Source: JABAAE01 sp905480545 (GTDB taxonomy: Bacteria > Planctomycetota > Planctomycetia > Pirellulales > Pirellulaceae). Taken from it: a stretch of DNA of 64,000 nt. Below the pieces are notes generated by a model. It was not told where the DNA came from and did no database searches. It saw only the letters and a list, made by a program, of their open reading frames with translations. The position numbers were made by a program, and so were the translations under genes. The stretch covers positions 930,001-994,000 of the forward strand of contig CALSOR010000002.1 in the NCBI GenBank assembly GCA_943788025.1. Reading direction: 5' to 3'. Positions 18,257-28,100 of the stretch are shown here, piece by piece; position 1 is the first letter of the stretch, and each line of letters starts with the position of its first letter.

Positions 18257-19978
18257 ATGATCGTTATGAAAACTGACTCGACTTCCGCAAAAGAGGTCAA
18301 AACAAGGGCGAAGGATGAAGAAGATCCGATTGAGAAGTCTTATGCGCCAAAACCTATTTGGCTTTTGATTTGGTTGGGCGTCCTTGTCGGCGTTTTTGTT
18401 CTGCATTTCGCGGCTGAACAAGTCGAAAACATGGCGCCGGCCATCGACCAAGCTACGCGAAATCTGATCACGATGCTGGTTTGTATTCTTGTTTTACCGG
18501 TGTCGATCATGACATGGTTCAGTTTTGGAAGCGATTGGGGAACACGATTTTCACGTCGATTGGTCTTCGGTGGATTTTTGCTGCTTCAGCTTCTTGCCGC
18601 CGCCGTGATCGGTTTGTGTATCGAATTCAATGGAAACCTGTTTCCGGTTGGTTTCCATTTGCCGTTCGTTAAAAGCAAAGATTACCAATTGACTGCTGCG
18701 AATGCCGGAAAAAAGGCCATCGATCTTAGAACAGAAACAGCTGAGGATTTCCCCCAATTTTTAGGAAAAAATCGGGATGGAAAAGTTCCTGATGTTGAGT
18801 TCGCGATCGACTGGGAAGCAGAACAACCAAAATTGCTCTGGCGACAACCCATTGGCCCCGGACACTCTGGTTTTGCGACCCGGAACGGATACGCCGTGAC
18901 GATGGAACAGCGTGGCGACAAAGAGCTTACCACCTGTTACGAAATTGAATCGGGCAAATTGAAATGGGTTCATAGCGAACCCCAGCGGCATCAATCTTGG
19001 CTCGGGAAAATAGGGCCGCGTTCCACACCCACCATTTATGACGGATTCGTCTACTCACTTGGCGGGAATGGAACGCTTGTTTGCTTGGACGGTTCAAATG
19101 GCAAATTGATTTGGAAGAAAGAACTTTTTGAAGAATTCGATACATCCGTCGAGATAGAAAAAGGGACGGTGACGTGGGGGCGATCCGGGTCCCTGTTGAT
19201 TTACGAAGATAAAGTCATTGCACCGGCAGGCGGTCCAAAATCTGGAGCTGTTTCCTTGGTTGCCTATGATCGTAAAACCGGCGATGAAATATGGCGAGCT
19301 GGAAAGACGCAGATAAGTTACGCTTCACCAATCGTCATGCCGTCACGGCATGGAGGTGCAGGAAGTGAAGTGATCGTTTCGGTGAACGAGTCGAACGTTA
19401 CCGCTCACGACCCGGTTGAAGGAAAAATCATATGGACCGAAGGGTGGCCTGGGGATTCAACGACCAATGCCAGCACGTCACAGCCTGTGGTCCTTCCGTC
19501 ACAACAGCTGCTTCTCACCAAGGGCTACGGTCAGGGCGCTCGTTTGTTGCAATTTCCAGGGGATAAGCTGAATCGGTTTTGGTCAAACAACCGAGTGCTC
19601 AAAACCAAATTTACAAATGCAGTGTATCAAAAGGGCTACGCGTATGGCCTCTCGGACGGCCGGTTAGAATGTGTCGATATTCGCACAGGAAAGAGTGTTT
19701 GGAAAAGCCGAAAAAACTATGGGCATGGTCAGATTCTTCTATGCGGAGAACAAATCTTGATCTTGGCGGAGAAGGGGTATTTAGCGCTCGTCCCTACAAC
19801 CCGCAGTAACGATGAGGCCGGAAGCCGGTCGGGGCCAAAAGAGGTGACAAAATTTCAAGCGATTGAGGGGACAACATGGAACACCATTGCCGTGAATGGT
19901 GACAAACTACTGGTTCGTAACTCCGATGAAGCGGCGTGTTATCAAATGCCGTTGTTGAAACCGAAGGCTGATCCTTAA
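18257..19978 (+). CDS. membrane-anchored PQQ-like beta-propeller protein
   Basis: About 573 residues from ATG 18257; ATG 18266 is equally possible. The frame is open to 18038, but the earlier part does not look native. Three hydrophobic segments lie near the N-terminus: IWLLIWLGVLVGVFVLHFAA, NLITMLVCILVLPVSIMTWF and LVFGGFLLLQLLAAAVIGLC. The rest is a PQQ-type propeller outside the membrane: DFPQFLGKNRDGKVPDV, KLLWRQPIGPGHSGFA, GTLVCLDGSNGKLIWKKELF, TGDEIWRAGKTQISYASPIV, DIRTGKSVWKSRKN. The WPQF-like opening resembles other propellers in this window. It may belong to the same redox cluster as the two genes upstream, 280 nt away. Confidence 0.82.
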   Translation: MIVMKTDSTSAKEVKTRAKDEEDPIEKSYAPKPIWLLIWLGVLVGVFVLHFAAEQVENMAPAIDQATRNLITMLVCILVLPVSIMTWFSFGSDWGTRFSRRLVFGGFLLLQLLAAAVIGLCIEFNGNLFPVGFHLPFVKSKDYQLTAANAGKKAIDLRTETAEDFPQFLGKNRDGKVPDVEFAIDWEAEQPKLLWRQPIGPGHSGFATRNGYAVTMEQRGDKELTTCYEIESGKLKWVHSEPQRHQSWLGKIGPRSTPTIYDGFVYSLGGNGTLVCLDGSNGKLIWKKELFEEFDTSVEIEKGTVTWGRSGSLLIYEDKVIAPAGGPKSGAVSLVAYDRKTGDEIWRAGKTQISYASPIVMPSRHGGAGSEVIVSVNESNVTAHDPVEGKIIWTEGWPGDSTTNASTSQPVVLPSQQLLLTKGYGQGARLLQFPGDKLNRFWSNNRVLKTKFTNAVYQKGYAYGLSDGRLECVDIRTGKSVWKSRKNYGHGQILLCGEQILILAEKGYLALVPTTRSNDEAGSRSGPKEVTKFQAIEGTTWNTIAVNGDKLLVRNSDEAACYQMPLLKPKADP

Positions 19979-20150
19979 AGAAGAGCCGGAGAAAAACATG
20001 GGAGTTTCTCAGCTGAAGGCAGGAACGATTCATTGACTTCCGCCTCTGGAGCTATTGAGGGTCCAACCAATTTGGTAGCGCTACAGGTTATGCATAAAAA
20101 GACCCGCTCTGCGATCGTGTTGCACACTGACGCAGAATATGGATCGGTTT

Positions 20151-20232
20151 GCCAGTGAAGTGCCAGTGAAGTGCCAGTGAAGTGCCAGTGAAGTGCCAGT
20201 GAAGTGCCAGTGAAGTGCCAGTGAAGTGCCAG
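20151..20232. repeat. 11-bp tandem repeat, about 7.5 copies
   Basis: Unit GCCAGTGAAGT, identical in seven copies starting at 20151, 20162, 20173, 20184, 20195, 20206 and 20217, plus a 5-bp partial copy. It lies in the gap between the convergent propeller and motB-like genes and ends 20 bp from the motB-like stop. Perfect identity suggests recent expansion, a VNTR-type locus. Confidence 0.95.
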
Positions 20233-20251
20233 CCGCACCAATACTCAATGA

Positions 20252-20992
20252 TTATCTCGTAAATTTTCGCACTGAAATCGAAAACCTCGGACGCTTTTCA
20301 TCGCTAAATAGCCAGGGCCGTCCCGTCGATGTAACGATCGAACGCACTCGGTCCGGAACACCCAAGCGGTCAATTAAATCGTCTTTCACAGCAATCGATT
20401 CATGGGTCGCTTTTGTCCATGCGGTGATCCCGGGATTGCTCGCCCAAACCACAATGTCGACTTGATAGTTGGTTGATGTTGCACGCGAGAGTGCCTGACG
20501 GGATACATCCATTACATTGTCTGAGACCAACGGGCTTGTTTTTTCAATGGGTTCAAAAAAATCAAAGACGACGTTTCCTGTTGTCTGAGGGAGCGCTTTG
20601 ATGTCCCCCATCTCTTGCATTTCGATCAAAAAACGCCGGAGCATATCTCGTTTACGATCAATGACGCGGAGTGCATTGCCTGCTTCATCAGGTCCGTTCC
20701 CCGGTTTTTGGAGCTCTTTTTTCATGCGATCATCAACAACATAAAGCGGTCCGGCCTCAGACTTCTGAAAAACGTTTTTTGAGCCTTTGGTCTCAAAACG
20801 TCCGGGCAATCCGGATGCATTCATGGCGTTCACAAACGAACCAGTGCCGGTGTATAAGTTCGCGCCGGTTTGCTCTCTGGCCAGCGAATTAATCACGATA
20901 AAGAACGCTAACAAGGCCGTCATCGTATCGCCAAACGAGATCAGATAGGCCTTACTCGGGGCTGCCGGCGGCGTTTTTTTCTTTTTTACCAT
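20252..20992 (-). CDS. second MotB-like stator protein with degenerate OmpA-like domain
   Basis: 246 residues. A basic leader (MVKKKK) is followed by one membrane helix, YLISFGDTMTALLAFFIVINSLA (residues 16-38), which matches the MotB transmembrane pattern and keeps the ion-carrying Asp. The C-terminal part aligns loosely with OmpA/MotB peptidoglycan-binding domains (YQVDIVVWAS..., RPRFSISV). The usual GHTD-like and LSxxRA motifs are replaced by WASN and ESIAVKDDL, so wall binding may be altered. It lies 10 nt after the first motB-like gene, in one operon with motA. Confidence 0.72.
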   Translation of the reverse strand: MVKKKKTPPAAPSKAYLISFGDTMTALLAFFIVINSLAREQTGANLYTGTGSFVNAMNASGLPGRFETKGSKNVFQKSEAGPLYVVDDRMKKELQKPGNGPDEAGNALRVIDRKRDMLRRFLIEMQEMGDIKALPQTTGNVVFDFFEPIEKTSPLVSDNVMDVSRQALSRATSTNYQVDIVVWASNPGITAWTKATHESIAVKDDLIDRLGVPDRVRSIVTSTGRPWLFSDEKRPRFSISVRKFTR

Positions 20993-21002
20993 GACCGTAT
21001 TC

Positions 21003-21653
21003 TTATTTAATGAGATGGTGCTCGATGATCATATTCATTTTTTGAGGCCGGATCTTTTTATTCATCCTGACACCCATCTGCCCTGGCTTTATTTGAAATT
21101 CTTTAAAAATGAAATGTGCAAACGCAACAGCGCGGTCCATTGCCTCATCGGTTGACACTTCAAATGTGACTTGCATGGGTAGTCGAAACATTTGCAGGGC
21201 CAGCATTTTTGCCTGTTGGCGACCGGTAGCAAAAACCTGACCTGTTGACGAAACCATCTCGTAGAGATTGAATTCGACCGCATACTGATCCGCAAGGTCG
21301 TTGTACTCGTCCGAATCCAAGCCAGCCAACTCGCCATCCGGCGATCGAGTTTGAGGAACTTTTTTTGTCGGAGGCATCTCTGAACCTTCCATCGCGATTC
21401 GAGCAGAAGGTGGTCGTTTACGCCGAAAGAACGAGTCTTTTTCAATCCCGTCGGGAGCTTTACCTGCCAAGCCTGTCATGCCGGCACCCTGGAAAAGTGT
21501 CTTTTGAATCTTTTCAAACCGCTCCGGTTCCGTCGTTGCAAAGGTAAGAAGCAGAATGAAGAATGTCATCAACAATGTGATGACGTCACTGTAGGTCATA
21601 AACCACGCAGGGATATCATCTGCTGGTGGCGGTGGCGGTTTCTCCTTGCCCAT
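21003..21653 (-). CDS. MotB-like flagellar stator protein
   Basis: 216 residues from ATG 21653, after which comes MGKEKPPPPPADDIPAW; an ATG at 21734 adds an unlikely leader. The N-terminus has the MotB signature WFMTYSDVITLLMTFFILLLTFA, with the conserved Asp that carries H+ or Na+ through the stator. A proline- and basic-rich plug/linker follows. The C-terminal region (from about residue 130) resembles an OmpA-like fold only weakly, and I do not see the canonical peptidoglycan-binding residues. motA lies just upstream, with 88 nt between its stop and this start. A partner of MotA in torque generation is inferred. Confidence 0.8.
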   Translation of the reverse strand: MGKEKPPPPPADDIPAWFMTYSDVITLLMTFFILLLTFATTEPERFEKIQKTLFQGAGMTGLAGKAPDGIEKDSFFRRKRPPSARIAMEGSEMPPTKKVPQTRSPDGELAGLDSDEYNDLADQYAVEFNLYEMVSSTGQVFATGRQQAKMLALQMFRLPMQVTFEVSTDEAMDRAVAFAHFIFKEFQIKPGQMGVRMNKKIRPQKMNMIIEHHLIK

Positions 21654-21741
21654 GGTTTCTGCCTGTGACGTTTCTGAAATAGCTTGACAAAAGTCAGCGA
21701 ATGAATGAGCTAACTTGTGCTTTTGAAAATGCAATATGTCG

Positions 21742-22500
21742 TTATTCTGGTTCTCGACTCGATGGTGAAACGAACGCTACAAGTTTATCTTGAAGGTTAC
21801 GTGGCGTTTGACCTTCTACCAATCCGAGCAAACCGACAATCATCAACTCGCGAATGAGGACTTCTTCCTGGCTGCGAGTTTCTAATTTTCCTGCAAGTGG
21901 CAGGCAGAACATATTTGCGATCAAGGCTCCATAAAGCGTCGTCAAAAGCGCAGTTGCCATACCGATCCCAATTTGACTTGGATCATCTAGGTTTCGAAGC
22001 ATTTGAACCAAACCAATCAGCGTTCCGATCATTCCAAATGCGGGTGCCGCTGCCGCGATTGCGTCCACAATTTTTTTGCCGGTTTGATGTCGCTGCTCGA
22101 TGTAGAGGACCTCAATTTCCAATGTTTCCTGTATTTCCGCCTTCGAGGTTCCGGCGATTACCATTTCCGTACCCCGTTTCAAAAATTGATCATCCACAGA
22201 CTCAAGGCTTTGTTCCAAAGCGAGAATCCCATCTTTACGAACAACGGTCGCAAAATCCTTGAATTGATTGATGCACTCTGTTGCCGTCGGTAAGGGGTAC
22301 ATGAACACATTTTTCAACACGCCGAACAACGAAAAACATTTGTTTATCGGAAAGTTGATTAAGACAGCGGAAATCGAACCGCCCACCGTGATCATCAACG
22401 ATGGGACATTCACGAAAGGCATCAGGCTACCGCCGATCAAGATCGATCCGACAACCAGTCCGATGCCCAATATCAACCCAACGATTGTTGCGATGTCCAA
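21742..22500 (-). CDS. motA: flagellar motor stator protein MotA
   Basis: 252 residues, the usual length for the short MotA class. Four membrane segments are visible: TIVGLILGIGLVVGSILIGG, VPSLMITVGGSISAVLINF, AAAPAFGMIGTLIGLVQML and GMATALLTTLYGALIANMF. The cytoplasmic loop between helices 2 and 3 carries the conserved charged stretch (KDGILALEQSLES...). The TALLTTLYGALIANMFCLPLAGKL block is typical of MotA. It heads a three-gene minus-strand operon with two motB-like genes. No other flagellar gene is in the window. Confidence 0.92.
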   Translation of the reverse strand: MDIATIVGLILGIGLVVGSILIGGSLMPFVNVPSLMITVGGSISAVLINFPINKCFSLFGVLKNVFMYPLPTATECINQFKDFATVVRKDGILALEQSLESVDDQFLKRGTEMVIAGTSKAEIQETLEIEVLYIEQRHQTGKKIVDAIAAAAPAFGMIGTLIGLVQMLRNLDDPSQIGIGMATALLTTLYGALIANMFCLPLAGKLETRSQEEVLIRELMIVGLLGLVEGQTPRNLQDKLVAFVSPSSREPE

Positions 22501-22818
22501 CTTGATGACCCTAAAGTTTTGTCCGTTCGAAATTCAAATCAAAAACCATCCTGGAATTTGAGATCTTTATCGATCGAATCGTGGGGCAATTGCTATCACC
22601 ACACCTGCGGGCGTCAATAAGGTGGAAACGAAATGAAGAATAATTGGATTGCGACGAAGGAATGGGATAGGCCAAGTGCGACGAGTCAGCCGAGGTATCG
22701 CCAATCCTTACACGAATGAATCGTTGGATTTCATACGGTTTGGGGCGTCGGCAATATCCATTTGCACCGCATGTGCGTGCAAGAAAATCATCCTGAAGTG
22801 AAAGAGAGTAGGGCCGTT
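22501..22818. other. gene-free stretch upstream of motA
   Basis: Between the motA start and the stop of the NarL-type regulator. It should hold the motA promoter, but I see no clear sigma-70, sigma-28 or sigma-54 boxes and no strong hairpin. Confidence 0.4.
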
Positions 22819-23451
22819 TTAGTCGACCAAGCCTTTGCGGACAGCCCAAATTGCAGCTTGTGTCCGATCGTTCGCATCAATTTTGCGTAAGATATTTTGG
22901 ACATGTTCTTTTACCGTTTCGATACTGATAATAAGTGAAACGCCAATTTCTTTGTTGCTCAACCCCAGTGCGATGTGACGCAGAACTTGAGTTTCACGAT
23001 TGGTCAACGGGATATCATCCCGGGTGTTTCGCCGAACCGACATTGCCGTTTTGACTTTGCTCAAAATACTATCGGGTTCAGGATCATTCCCGCTGGCGAT
23101 CCGCTCGATGGTTTTGATCAATTCTTCTTGAGATGAGCCTTTGAGTGCATAGTCTTTGACACCCAGGGCAACCGCACGAGCGACGTAGGTTGGGTTATCG
23201 TATGTCGAAAGGACGACCACCTTGGTCTCCGGTGTTTCAGCACGCAATCGTGCCAACGCCTGAATTCCGTCGGTGCCGGGCATCCGAATGTCCATCAAAA
23301 GAATGTCAGGGCGTTGTGCGATCGCTTTTTCGATTGCTTCTTCGCCATTACATGCTTCGCCAATGATCGTAATGTCGGATTCCTCAAATAGACTAACCAG
23401 TCCGCTTCTTACAACCTCGTGGTCGTCTGCAATTAAGACTCTGATCGGCAT
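22819..23451 (-). CDS. NarL/LuxR-family response regulator
   Basis: 210 residues from ATG 23451, chosen for the purine-rich GGGAAGAAG directly before it and because MPIRVLIADDHEVVRSGL is the usual receiver start. ATGs at 23478 and 23508 are also in frame. The receiver domain has the acidic pair ADD, the phospho-acceptor Asp in LLMDIRMPGTDG, and the Lys in YALKGS. The C-terminal LuxR-type helix-turn-helix reads LTNRETQVLRHIALGLSNKEIG...ETVKEHVQNILRKI. It binds DNA when phosphorylated. No histidine kinase is nearby, so the signal is unknown. It is divergent from the NtrC-type gene across a 250-bp gap. Confidence 0.9.
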   Translation of the reverse strand: MPIRVLIADDHEVVRSGLVSLFEESDITIIGEACNGEEAIEKAIAQRPDILLMDIRMPGTDGIQALARLRAETPETKVVVLSTYDNPTYVARAVALGVKDYALKGSSQEELIKTIERIASGNDPEPDSILSKVKTAMSVRRNTRDDIPLTNRETQVLRHIALGLSNKEIGVSLIISIETVKEHVQNILRKIDANDRTQAAIWAVRKGLVD

Positions 23452-23699
23452 CTTCTTCCCGGGGTTTGATTGATCCATGAAATTCGGATCGGCGGATATT
23501 GAATTCATGATGCTGGCGTAAGCTGTTTTAGGGTTACGGCGAAAGTGAATGTTGTGCGGATAAATCCGATTTGGAGGCTCCAGACGAATGATGCCTGATT
23601 TCAACGTGTTGAACTTTTTTGACTTGGTGGCTTATGCAACCTACATAGTCACTATGGATTGTAACCCCGTGTGAAAAATGTAATCTGCGAGTCTATCGA

Positions 23700-25094
23700 A
23701 TGAAGTCCACAAAGAACCAATCAACCTATTCTATCCTCTTGGTCGACGATGACCAGAGATTGCTGGAATCGATGGCGGATTGGATGCGATCACTTGGTTA
23801 TCAAATGACCACCGCAGTTTCCGTTGAAGAAGGCGAATCACTGGTGCAATCCAGCGAATTCGACCTGATCATCACTGATTTACGGTTCGACGAACTTGAC
23901 GGATTCGAATTACTTCGTTTTTGCAAGAGGAACTCGCCCGAAACACCGGTTTTGCTGCTGACAGGATATGCTTCGATGGACACAGGTGTCGAAGCCATCC
24001 GGGCCGGAGCATTTGATTTGCTTACCAAACCAATTATTGATCAGGAATTACAGATTGCGATCGAACGGGCGTTGAATCAACAGCAGGTCATTGACGAGAA
24101 CAATCGGTTGAAGGCCGAATTGGATCATCGCTTTTCATTGGATGGCGTTGTCGGTTACGACGAATCGATGAAACGGCAATTTGAAATTGTAGAAAGTGTC
24201 GCCGACACGAAAGCAACGATTTTGATTACCGGTGAAAGTGGGACAGGCAAGTCATTGATCGCGCGTTCGATTCATCGAGCGAGTAGTCGACGGAAAGACC
24301 CTTTTGTAGAAATCGCGTGTGGGGCGTTGCCGGAAAACCTATTGGAAAGTGAGCTTTTTGGCCACGTAGCGGGTTCCTTTACCGGTGCGACAGGAAACAA
24401 AGTCGGGAAGTTCAAGCAGGCAGATGGCGGTACCATCTTCCTGGACGAAATCGGAACCGCTTCGCAAAGTTTACAAGTTAAACTGTTGCGAGTGCTTCAA
24501 GATTTTGAATTCGAGCCGGTCGGCGGGACCACGACCCACCATGTCGATACTCGTGTGATCCTTGCGACGAACGAAGATTTGGAAACGGCAGTTGCCGAAG
24601 GTCGCTTCAGACAGGATCTTTATTATCGAATCAACGTTATCAATCTAGAGCTTCCGTCACTGCGTGAGCGTTCAAGCGACGTACCACTTTTAATCGAACA
24701 TTTCCTCGCCAAAGCGAGCGATCAACTTGGTAAAAAGACTCGAGGATTTGACGAAGAAGCGATCGCTCAGATGCAAGCTTACCATTGGCCGGGCAATGTT
24801 CGAGAATTGCAGAACGTTGTCGAGCGGGCGATTTTGTTATCCCGATCGGAATGGATTCGACTATCGGATCTGCCGACAACATTGCGCCGTGAATCGGCAC
24901 CCTTGGCCATCGCATCGGATATCCGCAAGACTTTGAAGGAGGCCTTGGAGGAACCGGAGCGACAAATTATTCTCCGCGTGTTGAAAGAGAATCATTACAA
25001 CCGAAACGAAACCGCCGAATGGCTAGGCATCAACCGAACCACGCTGTACAAGAAGATGAAAAAGCTTGGTTTAGAAGAGCTTTGCCCAAACTAA
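23700..25094 (+). CDS. NtrC-family sigma-54-dependent response regulator
   Basis: 464 residues with three domains. The receiver (1-120) has Asp60 in LIITDLRFDELDG and Lys110 in LLTKP. The AAA+ domain (about 145-385) has Walker A GESGTGKS, Walker B GGTIFLDEIG and arginine-finger region RFRQDLYYRIN. The Fis-type helix-turn-helix is C-terminal (NRNETAEWLGINRTTLYKKMKKL). The sigma-54 contact loop reads GSFTGA instead of GAFTGA (about 224-229), a conservative change also known in functional activators. It should activate sigma-54 promoters after phosphorylation. No kinase is adjacent. Confidence 0.93.
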   Translation: MKSTKNQSTYSILLVDDDQRLLESMADWMRSLGYQMTTAVSVEEGESLVQSSEFDLIITDLRFDELDGFELLRFCKRNSPETPVLLLTGYASMDTGVEAIRAGAFDLLTKPIIDQELQIAIERALNQQQVIDENNRLKAELDHRFSLDGVVGYDESMKRQFEIVESVADTKATILITGESGTGKSLIARSIHRASSRRKDPFVEIACGALPENLLESELFGHVAGSFTGATGNKVGKFKQADGGTIFLDEIGTASQSLQVKLLRVLQDFEFEPVGGTTTHHVDTRVILATNEDLETAVAEGRFRQDLYYRINVINLELPSLRERSSDVPLLIEHFLAKASDQLGKKTRGFDEEAIAQMQAYHWPGNVRELQNVVERAILLSRSEWIRLSDLPTTLRRESAPLAIASDIRKTLKEALEEPERQIILRVLKENHYNRNETAEWLGINRTTLYKKMKKLGLEELCPN

Positions 25095-25112
25095 ACCCCT
25101 ATCGCTTTCATC

Positions 25113-28100
25113 TCAATCGCTTTCCAGCTTTTTCTGCCTTGAGTCCCGCAGGTTGGAATGCGGTGTCGTTTGCCGCCCATCTGTAACGGGCGTCTGGGTG
25201 GTTTCGGCATCACGGGATTCAATGTCCGAATCCAATGCTTCCAGCTGCTTTCGCGTTGAAAGGACAACTGGCGAGTCAGACCGATCCGTCCGTCCACTCC
25301 CATTGACCGGTTTATTAAACTGAAAAAGTTTTCCTAATGGTCCCACCAAGATTGCCGGCAGAAAGATCAAGTCTCCAAGCAACGCCGCGATCAATAAGAA
25401 CAGCATCAAAACCCCGAAGCCTTGTGTCGGTGTGAAAGTGCTTAGTCCAAAAACACTTAATCCAAGACCACCGATCAAGGTCGTCTGGGTCATCGCCGCA
25501 CCGCAGCGTTTGTACGCAAGTTGAACCGCGCCAACGCGATCCATCCCATCACGTAACCCTTTGCGAAACCAATTCAAAAAGTGAATCGTATCGTCGACGG
25601 CGACACCCATTGCGACACTTGCAGTCATCATCGATCCGATGTCGACTTCGCGGCCAAGATGGCCCATCAAACCAAAAATCAAAACAACCGGGAAAATGTT
25701 AGGCAACATGGAAACCAGGCCACCGGTTACATTCAACGAATTCTTCAGACTAACTTTTTGCTTCCAGTCTCGCAGCAGTAACATCATCACAAAGGCAATC
25801 ATCACGAACGCCAAACAGATGCTGTCAATCAAGCTTTTCAATAATGATCGTTGGGCTTTGTAAACAATGGGAACGATGCCTGAGTAGGTTGCCACGACAT
25901 CCACATCGTCAACTGGACTGGCATTGTCAGATTGATTGCCCGCCAGGGTTATCATTCGGTTTTCGCGAGTCGTGATGATGTCTTCGTTTGTCCAGTTTTC
26001 TGGAAACTGGTGATCACGAGCGTCAATGAAAATAGGGACTCGTTTTTTGATTGCTTCCAAGTCATACATTTCATGACCTTGGATCAAAACGACACAATCC
26101 GCGTTAGCAAGTTTCTGATCAAGAGCTTCAGGCGTACTACCCTTCTTTGGGCGGAACGCTGCCAGAATCTTACTTTGATTCGTGGCACCCGGTCGCTTGG
26201 GATTGAAACCGCGATAATTCAATAATCGCTTTATCGTTCTCGAGAAAATTTGCGTTTGATTGAAGTGCTCTTTTTTCCAGAGAAACGTCTCTGGATCAGC
26301 TGCCGTCAGGCTGGGGTCGCTGCCACGATCGTAGCCCAAAAGTAAGACACTCCCCTCGATTTTATCCTTTGGACCTAGTTCTTCTCCCTTGGCAAGATTT
26401 TCCTTCTCGAATTTTTCCGTTAGTTGTTTAAGAATCGACGAACGATACCGATAGGCCGTGATGATGGGTTCTACAACCTTTTTGATGTCTGAAACGAACA
26501 AACCGTAGTCCACGTTGTTCAACGCACCCAAACGCAAGCTGACCCGCCAGAACTCGTAACCATAATTGGCTTCGGCAGTAGGGTTTTTTTCCGTCGCCGT
26601 TAACCCCGTTTTGGCGAGTGAATCCTGGTTTTGAGATAACGTGTCATTGATAAAAATCGAGTTACCCAGCTTCGCTTTATCGTCGAATGGCAAAAAATCA
26701 CCAATCTCCATCCCTTTGCCGACAATGTTTTGGCCTTCTTCGCCAAATGCGCGTTCCAATTCAGATCGGACAATCGAGCCTGCATCGATTCGATCAACCC
26801 GAGAGTATTTCAGAGCGGCTTCGCGAAAGTTGATTTCCGGACCTGCATAGTCTTCATCGTTATCCAAAGCGTCCCGGTCAAATCCGAGCACGATTTCCAT
26901 CGGAACTAACTTGCCTAGATTATTTTCCATCCAAACGTAGTCCTGGACGACATCTGCGGATGGATCAAAAAGCTTGAGTAGTTGCACGGAGGTCTTGATT
27001 TTGAAAATGCCAAGGCCAACAACCAGCATTAGAATAATTGTGCTGACTGTCACGATCGTGTGGCGTTTCGTCACCCATCGACCAACCCACGACCAAAAGT
27101 CATTCGTCAAATCGTACAACGAACGCCCTTTTTTTGCGTCGATATCTTTCTGGCGGCGTTTTTTGTAACCAGGAGGGAATAGCTTTAATGAAGCAGGCAA
27201 ATAGGTGAACAGCAATGTCACGGTGACCATCGTCCCGATTGCAGAAAACAGGCCAAACTTTTTGATCGGAATCAGGTTGCTGACGTATAGAGAGATCAAG
27301 CCCAGTGAGGTTGTCAACGCAGCCAATGTACAAGGGAACCAGCCGTATCGGACAGCCGTCTCCGCCGCACCTCGATGTCCGTTTTCGTAACACGACTCTC
27401 GATAGTAGTTCACAATGTGGACCGCACCCGAAAGCCCCAGCACATAAACAAGCGACGGCATCGTCAACAAGATCGCATCCAATTGCGAGCCGGAGTACCA
27501 GACAATTCCCATGCTGGAAATCGCGCTCACGCCACCAACGAAGAACACCATAATGGTGACCAAAACGCTTTTGAAACTGAGATAGGCAATGATCACGCCA
27601 ACCAATGATGACAATCCGACCAGTCGAACGAGCGTGATCGTCCCTTCCTCGTCGATCGCGACGTTATCGCAGGGTGGCCCACCCAAGTGCAACTCGTCTT
27701 TACTGATGTCACATTCATTGGCCGCAAGGTATCGCAAGCGACCCATCGGCTTTCCGAGAATGTCACGTCCAACAACTCGGTCCAGTTCGCCTAAAATCGG
27801 CGAATTCAACACGACAACGATGGCTGTCTGACGAGGCGGTAACTTCATGTCAATTTTCTTGAAGAAGTTATACCAGTGCTCGAATTTTTTTTCCTGCAAT
27901 GCTTTGTTAATGTTTGCCGGATCGCCGTTATAGTCGTGCCCCTTTTCCGGGTTTTTCGCCAAACTAATCACGTACGTTTCAAATTCTTCAGCGATGGAGT
28001 TTCGATCACCACTCAGCTGCGATTTCGTTAATTCCTTCAAAAATGAATTCTTGGGATCATTCCAATCGAAACTTGTGGAGGGTGTTGGCCCAAATAACGT

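Noticed and set aside
20151..20232. CRISPR array
   Set aside because: Units are 11 bp with no spacers, and no cas genes occur in the window. The 17-bp repeats at 51149 and 58672 fail for the same reason.
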